From NCBI GenBank assembly GCA_032622095.1, contig CP136062.1, forward strand, positions 150,840,875 through 150,904,874: a stretch of DNA of 64,000 nt, written 5' to 3'. The position numbers were made by a program, and so were the translations under genes. The notes under the pieces are model-generated. The model worked only from the letters and a program-made list of their open reading frames with translations, ran no database searches and had not been told where the DNA came from. Positions 1 to 10,613 of this stretch are shown here, one piece after another; position 1 is the first letter of the stretch, and the number at the start of each line of letters is the position of its first letter. This stretch comes from Siphonodentalium dalli (taxonomy: Eukaryota; Mollusca; Scaphopoda; Gadilida; Siphonodentaliidae).

Positions 1-12
1 CATTACTGTATT

Positions 13-246
13 TTAAACCTTTCTATACTGAATGGACTCCCTCTTAGTTATAAAATTATACATTGGAATAATTTTCTGGAACAAGCAGACGACAGATAAT
101 ACAAGTATAATAAGAAGGAGTCCTATTTATTGCAGGGAAATGTTCAGATAATAAGTTCAACAAATGACCTATGAACTTATTATCTCAACATTTCCTAAGC
201 GATAACTACCAATCAATTAGTTTTTAGTATAGAAAGAGTTTATTAA
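13..246. mobile_element. TTAA-bounded MITE, CTTTCTATACT family
   Basis: Begins TTAAACCTTTCTATACTGAA and ends AGTATAGAAAGAGTTTATTAA. An internal inverted pair GGAAATGTTCAGATAATAAG (136-155) and CTTATTATCTCAACATTTCC (175-194) forms a stem. Related copies lie near 34.2-34.5, 43.1-43.4 and 48.2-48.5 kb. TTAA ends and the CCTTT-type terminus suggest a piggyBac-like origin. Confidence 0.6.
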
Positions 247-484
247 GTCCAACTGCACTTGATGAAGGGAGGGAGAGAACTCTATAGTTTGAGCAACGTA
301 GAATAAAGTGGGTAACATTTCCTAACTGGTGATAATATCTATAATTTGGTTGTCTTGGCAACAGATGTCCTGTATCTCAGGGAAAATTCTATATTTGCTC
401 TTATTTTATGACACAGATCATAAACAAAACATTCCATTATTGGCTCTAGAAAGAAATACAAGGGGAACTCAAACATGTCAGCAA

Positions 485-930
485 TTAAAGGCCCACATAA
501 TTTTCGAATGCCAATATCACGTTATACTCAACATATTCCATATTATATACCATTTAAAAGAGGAGGCACCAAAACATTGTATTATCAACTTATCCAGTCG
601 ATTAAACATGTTGTTTTTGTCAAGGTACCGATGTGTGTTCTGTGCTTAATTTGGATCAAGTCTGTACTGACAGTCATTATTCTCAATGCAAGGGGAATAA
701 CTCTATCTCATAGTTGTGAATTATGGTGCATTCTCAGGTAAATAACGGGGGAAGTCTTTGTGTGAATCTGAGAATCTCCGGGCCGTCACTTGGTGGACAA
801 TCCTAGGCCACAGCTGTTCCATATTTTGGTGGAATATATATATTTTTGGTTCCTCTTCGAAATGGTATACAATATGGAATATTTTGTATATTATGTGATC
901 TGGGCATTAGAAAATTAAATGGCCATTTAA
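485..930. mobile_element. TTAA-bounded MITE, AGGCCCACTTAA family (degenerate)
   Basis: Starts TTAAAGGCCCACATAATTTT and ends AAATTAAATGGCCATTTAA, an inverted match to the start. The interior matches the better copies at 24987-25411 and 49805-50263 (ATTGTATTATCAACTTATTC, CATGTTGTTTTTGT and others). Small open frames in it are by-products. Confidence 0.65.
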
Positions 931-1049
931 GAATTGGAAAAAGAGTAGCAAGACAAAATTGTTATAAATAATATTATATAATGAACTGTTTCAACATTTC
1001 CAAATAAATTCACCCATTCTACTTAAGAGATAGTCTAGGCACCACAGGA

Positions 1050-1405
1050 GGCGAGTTGTCCCCCCCCCCCCCCCCACCGAAGTTATGGGACCACAATTTT
1101 CTTGAGGCTGAACTATTCCAATTTGAAAATCCTGATGTTGTCGACCCCTAACAGGATGCAAAATAAAATTATTTTGACTTTTCCAATGGTACCATCGGCC
1201 AAACGGAAGAACGCCAGGTTTAACATATTATGTTTTCTACATTGAATACGAAAGCGTGTGGTGTATCTAATAATGCAAAATTGTCAGGTGGGTACCATTG
1301 GAAACGTCAAAATAATTTTATTTTGCGTCCTATTATGGGTCGGCAACATCAGGATTCTCAAATTGGAATAGCTCGGTATATAAATTCGGTGAGGAGGAGG
1401 GGACA
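1050..1405. repeat. Palindromic element around a poly-C tract
   Basis: Left arm with ATTCCAATTTGAAAATCCTG (from 1115) and CTTTTCCAATGGTACCAT (1178-1195) is answered in reverse by GGTACCATTGGAAACGTC (from 1291) and ATCAGGATTCTCAAATTGG (from 1348). Ends GTTGTCCCCCC and GAGGAGGAGGGGAC are complementary in type. Non-autonomous transposon of unassigned family, with no coding capacity. Confidence 0.55.
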
Positions 1406-1922
1406 CCGATTTATTATTATTAATTATTATACTTGTGCTGCTCAGCCAATGAGAAATCCATTTTTTTCCCTCATGACTCCTCCGATACGAGGTATTGTGC
1501 ACTTAGAATTTTTTCCCGTGCTCATTATTTTTCTTATCCCAGGTTTTGAATCTATTTATAGATTTTAAACTATAGAGACAAAGAATAGGTACCAGGTATT
1601 AATTCTACATGTACTAATTAGAAAATGTTGTACCGGAATTAAAAGATCGATTTGGCTTAAATGCCTTTTCAATTATAACAAAGAAACGTTCAATACATTG
1701 GCAGACATGTTATTTATAAGTTGGATGTAAAACATACAATGGTGGGGTGACTATTTCAACTTTATGAAGTTTTTAGTCTCGCCTGTAAAATTTACAAAAT
1801 TGCCGATACAAGGTGTTGGAAGCTCACCGACAATATGTTACTTCATGCAACTCAACAGAATCAACATCCATTTTTAGTATTTACACTCAAATGTCAGATT
1901 GCAAGGGCATTCAGTACCCATG
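1406..1922. other. Unassigned intergenic stretch
   Basis: Downstream of the exchanger gene. A T-rich segment follows the palindromic element. I see no exon-like open frame, RNA gene or recognisable repeat. Confidence 0.4.
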
Positions 1923-2370
1923 CCTGAGATTAGTGTGTCTGTCATTTGCAGAATGAGGTCCCCAAAGGGTTAATTTGGTGATGCTATCCCGCACAGTGGG
2001 CTAGCATCACCATATTCACCCTCTGGGGACCTCATTCTGCATGCCTCATATGCTATGGGAGATATAGACTCAGATTGAAATTCCCAAATGATGAATATTG
2101 TGATGTACACCCGTTGGGAACCTCGATTATTCAATGTGTCATCTGCCAGTTTGGGGATATAGTGAAACTAAACTAAAAAAGAAATAGAATCTATGTGAAT
2201 AAGTTTCTATAGATATCTGATAATAAAGAAACTTTCCAGAGCAGAATGAGGTCCCCAGATGGTGAATTTAGTGATGGCGGGATAGCGTCACTAAACTCAC
2301 CCTCTGGGGACCCAATTCTGCAGGGACCCAATTCTGCAGATGACAGGCACACTAAACTCAGGCTTAGTCA
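1923..2370. mobile_element. Long-form hAT-like palindromic MITE
   Basis: Two inverted half-units, each with GCAGAATGAGGTCCCC next to GTGAATTTAGTGATG, flank an internal segment with TATGGGAGATATAGACTCAG and GGGGATATAGTGAAACT. Further long forms occur near 20.75, 39.2, 40.15, 57.3 and 61.9 kb. The termini carry the TGTCTGTCATTTGC end found in the 254-bp short form. Confidence 0.7.
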
Positions 2371-2569
2371 GTAATGTTAAGACATCCATCTCAAACCTCA
2401 CTGAAAAAGTTTAATGTTTAACCCACAGGGAGCCTCATACAGATGGAAGAATGCACTATGGAGTGTGGTCTGCTCCAGTCTATATGGGGCTCTCTAAGGG
2501 TTAGACACACTAAATCCAGGCCAGTGCCCATTTTCGATATTCAGGTTGCGCGTTGCAAGTTTCTTCCAA

Positions 2570-2795
2570 ACAATATGGAAACAAGATCAACTTCACATGA
2601 CATGATTCTAACCAACCAACGTTCGGCATTCATGTTTCACAGAGAAAATGCATGTATGAGTATGTATATAACAGAAAGAGTGCTCAGAATGATTTCACCA
2701 TTTACACAATCTGTCGCTCAAAAACCATCCATTCCAATAGCACAATTTTTCACTCGAGGAAGAACTATTATTAAAGCGTTCATCATAAATTAATT
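2570..2795. repeat. Paralogous copy of the exchanger 3' flank (empty site)
   Basis: Matches 2917-2970 joined to 3486-3642, the sequence just downstream of the NHE stop codon. Shared landmarks are CTTCACATGACATGATTC, ACCAACCAACGTTCGGCATT, TTTTTCACTCGAGGAAGAA and AAGCGTTCATCATAAAT. This copy lacks the 515-bp transposon present in the other and so represents the pre-insertion state. Confidence 0.7.
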
Positions 2796-2970
2796 TTTAA
2801 CTTTCAAGAATTACAAAAAGACTGGTGAGTCAATAATAGATATATATAATCAACTATTTGAACTCTGACATCACCAAATTCATTTTCCCATTGTACTTAA
2901 GAAATTGATGTTCAACAAGTTCAACTTCACATGACGTGATCCAACCAACCAACATTTGGCATTCACGTTT

Positions 2971-3485
2971 CAGTCTCATTGAAAAGCCGACGAAAATCCT
3001 TTATCTGAATTACGTCTCAAGAACTCTCTATTAAAATTAGGTTCTGTGTTGAAGGGATTCCCTCCATTTGATTGGAGAGTGGCGCAGACTGTGCATAATT
3101 TCATTGGTTTATGGCATAGCAGATCATGTCAGAGGTCAACGACATGTTGATAATTTTCCCACGCACTGTCAAACTCAACTATTGTTGGAAAACTTAATAC
3201 AGGCGATATATCCATAATTCATTTTACTCATCGCAATATAGGAGAAATCATCTTTGAGTTTTGTTTATCAGTCAACGATATTCATGACTAATTATTCTTT
3301 CGCATTTAGTTTCTAGATACTACGATTCTCACATCCATTTACTATGCCAGGAATGCACTCCATATTTGGAAATGGTTTATTACGTCATGTTGGGAATGCT
3401 GCTTCGTCATAGAAATGAAATATTATGGACACTTCCAGAGACGTAATTCCGATATAGGATTTTTGTCGGCTTTTCAAAGAGACTG
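2971..3485. mobile_element. Inverted-repeat element in the exchanger 3' flank
   Basis: Terminal inverted repeats start CAGTCTCATTGAAAAGCCGA and end TCGGCTTTTCAAAGAGACTG, flanked by a CGTTT direct repeat (2966-2970, 3486-3490). A second copy lies at 23481-24168. The paralogous empty site at 2570-2795 supports transposition. On the minus strand it carries AATAAA at 3381-3376, a possible but unproven polyadenylation signal for the exchanger. Confidence 0.75.
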
Positions 3486-3643
3486 CGTTTCAGAGTGCAA
3501 AAGTGCAAATGAATTTATGAGTATATATATATATAACAGAAATAGCAATTCAGAATGACATCACAAAGCTCTGTCGCTCGATTAACATTCATTCCAATAT
3601 CACAGTTTTTCACTCGAGGAAGAAGAACTATGAAGAGCGTTCA

Positions 3644-4344
3644 TCATAAATGAATGTCTAAGTTTTCGGGCTCTTCGCCATCGTCAGTTCTTTGTAACCA
3701 CTCTTCGACACGATTTGTCATGTCCTCCTGATAACTAATTTCATCCAGTTCTATTTGCACGTGGGGTGGCGTGATTTCTATAGTCTGAAAGTGCTTTGGT
3801 GTGTTTTTCGATGACGCGGCACCTGGAAGATGAGATTTAACACGTAGCGAGTCCGAATCATGGTTATCGTCCACTGAATCCATTGGAATGATCACAGAAT
3901 GATGGGAGGGGGGAGGTCCATCGTGAGAAGAATGTAAATATTGGCTCTGCATACTACCAGTCTGATTCATGAATTCTGGTGAAGGCGTCGGCTCGTCAAA
4001 CGAACTTCTCTTCTCCCACGGTGGAGGCAATGATGGAATGTCGTTTTCTTCTGAGTCTTCTATCTCAGGCGGAAACACGGAAAATACACTAGGAATATTC
4101 AATGACTCTGGCGGTGCACTCAGCGTGTTTTCTGGTGTGACGTAGGGTGAACCCGATTCTGTCAAATGATGATAGGCGGGATTGTCGGCCCATGCAGGCG
4201 CCTCCGATTTCTGAGGGCCATCGTCCATATTTGAATAACAACACAATGTATTTTCACTACATGTAGTTTTTCTCTTCCATGGAAGTTCCTCGACAGCAGT
4301 TTCTTCTGAATGAGTGTATGGCTCGTATTTTGGAAATCCAGTCT
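3644..4344 (-). CDS. SLC9A3-like: NHE terminal exon: proline/serine-rich tail and stop
   Basis: 701-bp last coding exon, acceptor TTTTTTCAG then AGACTGG, stop TGA at 3646-3644. With the base from the previous exon it reads ETGFPKYEPYTHSEETAVEE, LPWKRKTTCSENTLCCYS, then NMDDGPQKSEAPAWADNPAY, and continues through an acidic, Pro/Ser-rich and probably disordered region with PSLPPPWEKR, to TNRVEEWLQRTDDGEEPENL and DIHL. DNPAY resembles the IDNPVF of the NHE3 tail. The C-terminal I-H-L fits a class II PDZ ligand, where NHE3 itself ends in THM. An open frame starting at 4246 is only part of the exon; coding starts at the splice site. Confidence 0.93.
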
Positions 4345-4537
4345 CTGAAAAAATATGTACAAAGTTAGTGGGAAGTACATGTAAATCTTTATGAATTTGT
4401 CCTAATTCGCACCATTTTTAGCAAAAAATTGTGACACAGACCTGCACAGACCATTTAAAAGTGAAATTTTTATGTGCTGAAATAGGATGCTAGAAGTTAT
4501 ATTTCACTGGTAAACAAAAACAAATTATTTCAACTAG

Positions 4538-4562
4538 TATATATATATATATATATATATAA
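4538..4562. repeat. (TA)n microsatellite
   Basis: Uninterrupted TA dinucleotides within the last intron of the exchanger. Confidence 0.9.
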
Positions 4563-4648
4563 AAGGTGGCAAGATAAAAGTTAAAGTTATATGCTATACA
4601 TGTTTCATTCGCATATACATAATATAACCATAATAACATGGAATTGTG

Positions 4649-5038
4649 TTAACCCTTTACCCAACAAACCGGCCAAAAACGCCCAAATAAAGCTTCAACA
4701 GCCTAAAATATCTTCGGTCTGTCTCAATAACACCATACAAATATGGATATCATTGGAACCGGTTCATTGACCACATTGTGATGGTTACAGTTATGCCCTG
4801 TGCCAATGCATTCTCTTATATATGCGAGTCGACCATAGGTCGCCTCGCATATATAAGAGAATGCATTGGCCTTTTTTTTAACACTTTTTACCATTTTTTC
4901 TTATATTCTTTAACAATTTTATAATTTTTAATGTGTTAAGCCAATGCATTCTCTTATATATGCGAGGCGACCTATGGTTGACTCGCATATATAAGAGAAT
5001 GCATTGGCACAGGGTCGTTCTTTTGGGTAAAGGGTTAA
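4649..5038 (+). mobile_element. TTAA-bounded MITE, CCCTTTACCCAACA family (copy 1)
   Basis: Starts TTAACCCTTTACCCAACA and ends TTGGGTAAAGGGTTAA. It contains two hairpins, each with GCCAATGCATTCTCTTATAT arms, separated by a T/A-rich spacer. A unique left segment includes AGCTTCAACAGCCTAAAATA. TTAA target duplication and a CCCTTT terminus are piggyBac features. Open frames in the hairpins are artefacts. Confidence 0.85.
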
Positions 5039-5078
5039 AACTTAAACATATTCTATGATGGGAAACCATATTTTAGTA

Positions 5079-5333
5079 TTAATCCTTCCATGACTGGAAC
5101 TTCCTGAAATTTTTGAAATCCCTGTGCCAATACATTCTCTTATATATATGAGTCTCCCATAGGGAGCCTAACATATATAAGAGAATGCATTGGCCTAACA
5201 ATATTTACCTTGACCTTGTAAGCAAGTTCACTTATATATGCGATTGCTCCCTATGGGAAACTCGAATATATAAGAGAATGCACTGGCACAGGATTTTTAA
5301 TGCTCCACCAGAGCAGCTCCATTAAAGGGTTAA
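5079..5333. mobile_element. TTAA-bounded MITE, CCCTTCCATGACTGGA family
   Basis: Starts TTAATCCTTCCATGACTGGA and ends AGCTCCATTAAAGGGTTAA. Two hairpins with TGCATTCTC-type arms carry short loops CCCATAGGGAGC. It lies 40 bp from the preceding element. Confidence 0.8.
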
Positions 5334-5380
5334 GAAATGGAATCAGTAGAAGTTTTGTAGTAGAGATTGCCGAATCAACG

Positions 5381-5860
5381 TTAAAGGTACTCAATCCGAT
5401 CAGAGGGTCCTATATTACTATTTCTTTGGCTTTGGGGCTAAAAAAATAATTGATTCGAGTAGAGGAACCTACCAATCAACGCTCAGGGTGATCAGATATC
5501 GATATTTGAAGTTTAGTTATTTCTATTCTTACTGTCCCAGAACACAGTCAAAATTGCGTTATTATTACCACTTGATTTTAGAGTTATCCATCCTTGTCTG
5601 TTTGAATAGTGTTTTGGTGTACACATCTTGAGCAGATTACGAAGTTAAGGGCAATTATTAGTAATCATCTCGAGAAAATAACAAATTTCAAAAATCAATA
5701 TCTAATAAACTCTGAGCTTTGTTTGATGGGTTCCTCGACTCGAATCAAATATTTTTTAACCCCAAAGCCAAAGAAATAGTAATATAGGACCCTCTGATCG
5801 GATTGTTGTTGTTGGAATCTGTTCAGATGGGGACCCTCTGAACGGATTGAGTACCTTTAA
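5381..5860. mobile_element. TTAA-bounded palindromic element, AGGTACTCAATCCGAT family
   Basis: Starts TTAAAGGTACTCAATCCGAT and ends GGATTGAGTACCTTTAA. Long inner arms repeat inversely: CAGAGGGTCCTATATTACTA (from 5401) and TAGTAATATAGGACCCTCTG (ending 5797). A more decayed relative spans about 19847-20233. No coding capacity. Confidence 0.75.
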
Positions 5861-6239
5861 CACTGTAATTTGCTCTGTCACATGTCACCACTCGGGAGAC
5901 ACAATGGTCAACAGCTGAGAAGCGAACTCAGTTTGTTGTCTGCTGAGCGATTAATGCTTAACATTCTACAAGCTGAACTACTGTGATCTCATTTTATTAC
6001 AACCTTCTTCCTACAGTTCTATTGCTGTTCCATATTTACAAATCCATATGGAACATATATTTCATATGCAGTACATTCCATACGCATCTCGTTGACATCA
6101 AATGATGTTCGCCTCAAACATGAAACCGGAACTATAAAATTAAAGCATCATCACACATGAAAAAACAAGCCCTGTATGTGCCTAAATAAACCTTGTAACC
6201 CTGTATTTTTTAATTCTAGGATGGGTGACGTGTAATAAA
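5861..6239. other. Unassigned intronic stretch
   Basis: Intron sequence with no exon-like open frame or recognisable repeat. Confidence 0.4.
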
Positions 6240-6334
6240 CAGAACGACACATGTGTTAATGGGTTTGTTGATACAGCATTCCATGCTAACACTCGTACCG
6301 TTTCAACAAACCCATTAACACATGTGTCGTTCTG
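6240..6334. repeat. Perfect 32-bp stem hairpin
   Basis: Left arm 6240-6271 starting CAGAACGACACATGTGTTAA is perfectly complementary to 6303-6334, with a 31-base loop. A decayed analogue lies at about 6603-6730 (GTGAATGTGTTAACC, CAACAAACTCATG, GTTCACACACTTGCGTCGTTCT). It may be a young inverted repeat or a small hairpin transcript. Confidence 0.7.
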
Positions 6335-6884
6335 TGTATTCGTTTATTTTTGTGAAATACAGCTAAATACAGAAGATTTAAAAAAATTCAATAGAAATAT
6401 TTGTCTTGGCCTTGAACAATACAAACTGATTACATTGATGGCATTGATGATGTCAACTATAACAGAAATGTCTTCAGTAAATTATGATATATAGTCTACA
6501 TGTATCACAAGTTTGTTCAATTGAATAAAGTATATCGATCTACATTTCGGAATACTATACTAAGCTATAGCTATAATCCTCAGAGTATGCACTAAACATA
6601 GAACAACACAGTCATGTGAATGTGTTAACCATATAGCATTCGTTTGTCGTGATGTAAAACTCGAACAGGTTCGCGTCACAACAAACTCATGCAGTAACAT
6701 TAACACGTTCACACACTTGCGTCGTTCTAGCTTTATATTCATGTCCTGATAAAGCTTAGATTTCTTATATTGGAAACTTATAACAAAGATAGAGCTCAGA
6801 GCCATCACCTGTAGTATGTCGAAGATGGTACAATAATAGCATATCCATATATATACCCAATATATATCAGGTTCCGAATATAAC

Positions 6885-7138
6885 CAAGCCTTGAAATAGG
6901 GTGTCTGTCATTTGCAGAATGAGGTCCCCAGAGGGTGAATTTAGTGATGCTACCCCGCATAGCGGGCTAGCATCACAAAATTCACCCTCTGGGGACCTCA
7001 TTCTGCTTACACCTCAGCAGAATGAGGTTCCCAGAGGGTGAATTTGGTGATGCTAGCCCGCTATGCGGGATAGCATCACTAAATTCACCCTCTGGGGACC
7101 TCATTCTGCAAATGACAGACACCCTATTTCAAGGCTTG
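6885..7138. mobile_element. 254-bp hAT-like MITE with 8-bp TSD
   Basis: Element CAAGCCTTGAAATAG to CTATTTCAAGGCTTG, flanked by the direct repeat AATATAAC (6877-6884 and 7139-7146). The interior holds two near-identical palindromes with GCAGAATGAGGTYCCCAGAG. The 8-bp duplication indicates a hAT-type transposase. Confidence 0.9.
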
Positions 7139-7509
7139 AATATAACACAACTGACATAATTTTGTTAATTAAAGCTTCACATGGTGTATGTGATCCCCTT
7201 AACAAAGCGTTAGTATAATAGCATTGACCAGGCACACATAGACCGGGTACTGGTCTAGAAGACAAATAATTAATTTTGCGATAGAACAAAGTTTGAGATG
7301 TGAAAGCATCTGCCTCGGACAAGGGAGGTGACTCTATGAGGGAAATCAGGTCAAATTAGTTTAACAACTGTGATCCCTGAAAGAGCAATTGAGGCCACAG
7401 TCAATTGTGGTCACTCATATTGAAAACAATATCTGGGTAGAATTTTCAGCTCTAAACTTCAAAGCTCACATCGCTGAAGTTCAAAGGTCACATCGCTGAA
7501 GTTAAACTA
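7139..7509. other. Unassigned intronic stretch
   Basis: Includes a small direct repeat (CACATCGCTGAAGTT, twice near 7465-7503). No gene seen. Confidence 0.4.
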
Positions 7510-7769
7510 TTAACCCTTTCATGACTGAAGCTGTGCTGGTGCAGCATTAATGACTCTGTGCCAGTGCATTCTCTTATATATGTGAGTCTCCCATAACTTG
7601 TATATATTTATAAGAGAATGCACTGGCTTACAAGGTCATGGTAAATACTGTTTGGCCAATGTATTCTCATATATGCGAGGCTCCCTATGGGAGACTCACA
7701 TATATGAGAGAATGCATTGGCGCAGGTTTTTCGTAAAATTTCAGGAAGCTCCAGTCATAAAAGGGTTAA
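7510..7769. mobile_element. TTAA-bounded MITE, CCCTTTCATGACTGAAG family
   Basis: Starts TTAACCCTTTCATGACTGAA and ends CCAGTCATAAAAGGGTTAA. Two hairpins flank the TACAAGGTCATGGTAAATA spacer typical of this family. Confidence 0.8.
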
Positions 7770-7867
7770 AGGCACGTGAGGCCTTAATTGTCGAAAATAT
7801 TCATATTTGTTCCAAACACCGTAAACAGAAAAACATTAAAACGCATACAGTTTCGTTCATATTTACC

Positions 7868-8150
7868 ATGACCATCGCGTAAACAGCATGTTATCATAAA
7901 TACCTACTATATTTTACCTAAGCAAGAGCCTGATTGGGTTACAGAGGACAGCACAATGCTACTGGCTAATCACACACAAATGGCATAAACGCTCTTTATT
8001 AGTTCCATATCAGGAATTCACCAACAAAGAACGCTCTTTATGTTTACCATCATAATATAAACAAACACCAGAAAAGTAACTTTTTATGCTTTTGTTTACA
8101 TAACAATGGTTAAACATATGAGAATAACATACTGTTTATGCGATATTTCT
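7868..8150. repeat. Imperfect inverted repeat element
   Basis: CCATCGCGTAAACAGCATGT (7871-7890) is inverted at about 8126-8150 as AACATACTGTTTATGCGATA. AACGCTCTTTAT recurs at about 7988 and 8031, and again near 51.09 kb. Probably a degraded palindromic transposon. Confidence 0.4.
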
Positions 8151-8425
8151 TATTTATATACGGACAAAGTCTGTCTACATTTTGATGTTATTTCTGTTTG
8201 TGGCGGTATTTTGACGGGTGGAAATATTTTCACAGGATACCCACCGCCAAGGCCAACCGTACCTTTAAATTGAATATTTACACTCATGTTGACTTGTTAC
8301 TAATTTTTGTCGTTTTCTTGTTGTGGCGACTGATCTCCTTTAAAAACAGGATAATGACAAAATATCACCATCAACAATGCAATATTTTGGCATAAAATCT
8401 TGAGGTGAAGTCCATGCAAGCCTAA

Positions 8426-8548
8426 ACGGAATGGGGTTCCCAGAGGGTGAATTTGATGATGCTAGCCCACTACGCGGGATGGCATCACTAAATTCACCCT
8501 CTGGGGACCTCATTCTGCAAATGACAGACACACTATTTCAAGTCTTGA
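8426..8548. mobile_element. Half copy of the hAT-like MITE
   Basis: One palindromic unit from GGGTTCCCAGAGGGTG to TGACAGACACACTATTTCAA; the other half is absent. Confidence 0.75.
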
Positions 8549-9271
8549 GTGCATGGTGTGAAAATAACATGTTGTAATTGACCTATCGGTGTGTGATTCA
8601 ATCACACGCATAGCAAAGTGACGTTGAAGTACTGAACAAATTAATGCGAGCGTGATCATAGCACAGTTGTTTAAATCAAATTAGAAAGGCAAAGATTTGA
8701 CCAATATCCATAAATTATTAAATGGTATAATTGCTGTTTTCTCATTAATGCGTTGCTCTACATAGCTCATTTTATCATATCTTTGCACTGCTGGATATGG
8801 TGAACGATTAAATGTCGAATAAGCATGTATTATCGTTCAATTCTTGAGAAGAGTCTGGAATCCATATACCGAGAAAGATGATGGACAATGCAAGACTTAC
8901 CCATTAATAATGATTGTATGGATCCTCAGGATCCGCTAAAATAATCCAAATAATCAACGTGTTCAGTTTAATAATCTAAATAACTGTTCAGTTTCAAACA
9001 AATATTTATCAGCTTTTCATTGATGTTATACTCCCAAACATTAAAATTCCAAGTTTCATTGTTCTGAGATACTAAATGTTCAATTTGCACAATTTTAACT
9101 GTCATAGATGCCAATTTTTTTTTAAATGTTCAACCGAGTTGATGCAAATTTGCAGAGATAAATATATTTTGCCAATGTGTTTCTGTTTCAAAAAAGGGTA
9201 GGTCTCTCTTAATGATCAATGCTGGACACTTCTCGGCTCACACCTGTGCATAAACAAAACTTCTTATCCCT
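8549..9271. other. Unassigned intronic stretch
   Basis: AT-rich intron sequence without exon-like open frames. The duplicate ATAATCCAAATAATCAAC and ATAATCTAAATAAC near 8940-8990 is the only repetition noted. Confidence 0.4.
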
Positions 9272-9708
9272 TTAACCCTTTCAGTGCCAGGTCCGATTTA
9301 TGTATCAACCCATATACCCTGTGCCAATGCATTCTCTTATATATGCAAGTCGACCATAGGTTGCCTCGCATATATAAGAGAATGCATTGGCCTAACAATT
9401 TTTCATCATTTGTTATTATTTTTTACAATTTTTTACAATTTTAATAATTTGTTCTTATATTCTTTAACAGACTTATTTTGTAGGTTTAGTGCCAGGGAAT
9501 CTTACGTTTTTCATGGGCATAAAAATTATTACTATGAATACTTGGTGATAGTTTTGAGTTATAACATTCGCTATAGCATGCTTAAGCATACCCAAAAAAA
9601 ATTCAACCCGAAAAAATATAAAAAAAACAAAAAACAAAATTTTAGGGCCGATTTTACAGACTGTAAATTAGGGCCGATGAGATCGGCCCCTGGCACTGAA
9701 AGGGTTAA
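9272..9708. mobile_element. TTAA-bounded MITE, CCCTTTCAGTGCCAGG family (copy 1)
   Basis: Starts TTAACCCTTTCAGTGCCAGG and ends CCTGGCACTGAAAGGGTTAA. It contains one GCCAATGCATTCTCTTATAT hairpin near the left end and a long A/T-rich right part. Its right TTAA is shared with a remnant of the CATGAAAGGG family (9709-9744), so it appears to have inserted into an older element. Confidence 0.85.
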
Positions 9709-9934
9709 TGCTGCACCAGTGCAGCTCCCACCATGAAAGGGTTAACCATAATGAAATAAATACACGTATTTTGAGCATGCAGGTATGCGACATTTAAAAT
9801 GTGCATAAATTTTCATCCTAATTGACATATTGCTGCAGTCATGTTCTCAGAAATGAGTATGGACTGTCAAGCGTGGTATTTTGTATGAAAATTTCTCAAA
9901 GGAATCCGATGTGTAAATATGTGAGTAAACATAC

Positions 9935-10018
9935 CAGAGTTGGGGCTGATGGTAAAGGTTATCCCACTGTCGCCACACGCCTTGTCTGGGTAATCACTGT
10001 CGACTGGACTGCTGCGTC
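9935..10018 (-). CDS. SLC9A3-like: NHE exon j: 84-bp phase-symmetric tail exon
   Basis: 84-bp exon, phase 1 in and 1 out, with acceptor CTCTACTACAG before GACGCAGC and donor CTCTG then GTATGT. Joined to the base left by exon i it reads GRSSPVDSDYPDKACGDSG then ITFTISPNS, and its last base opens the Glu codon of the next exon. The frame is open throughout and phases match on both sides. Because it is a multiple of three with equal phases, it could be skipped without a frameshift. It is too short to stand out as an open reading frame. The call rests on splice sites, phase and composition rather than homology. Confidence 0.75.
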
Positions 10019-10480
10019 CTGTAGTAGAGAGGTCATAAAACTCATTTAGCGATTCTCATCCGATTTGGCACAAAATTGGTAAAATTTTCCAAAATCATTT
10101 TTCTACTCATCACAGTACTTGAATGCATAATATAGTCATAATAATCATGCGACACAACAAACAACAGATACCAGACATACATATACTTGCCAGACCTTCA
10201 ATTTTGGCGTGTGCTTTAGCCTCTGCGCATGAAGGCGAAATTAAAAAATTGCACGCTATTCTGTACACAAGTTGGCGATAACTGAAATGCTTGTGCACTC
10301 ATATTGAGAAGGGTTAAATCTGATAACCACACAACGCAATACATAGGGTTAAACAGTGTGAATACTTTTTCCTAGATTCCAACATTGTAATTGAAACTTC
10401 AAAGTAAAAAAAAAAAGTGCCCATAGTGCCACTCATGTCAGCGGCGGTGTCTTTGATCTTGCATTGTCTGAGACTGACCT
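10019..10480. other. Unassigned intronic stretch
   Basis: No exon or repeat recognised apart from a short A-tract. Confidence 0.4.
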
Positions 10481-10613
10481 TCACGTTTCTTTAACAGTCG
10501 AATTACAATACTCATATCAACAAGATGGAATCTGAATGTCAAACTGAGTTATTATTTCATGCAAGTTCTGGATCCGCCGAAGAAACCTCTTCACCAACAA
10601 ATTCTGACATTTG
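10481..10613 (+). other. Weak candidate terminal exon on the plus strand
   Basis: CACGTTTCTTTAACAG could act as an acceptor. It is followed by an open frame SNYNTHINKMESECQTELLF, HASSGSAEETSSPTNSDI and a TGA. The residue make-up is gene-like, but no partner exon, homology or polyadenylation signal is visible. It would be antisense to the exchanger. Confidence 0.15.

Noticed and set aside
4162-4380. Separate 72-codon frame upstream of the terminal exon
   Set aside because: It is a second frame of the terminal exon and its intron; the spliced phase selects the other frame.
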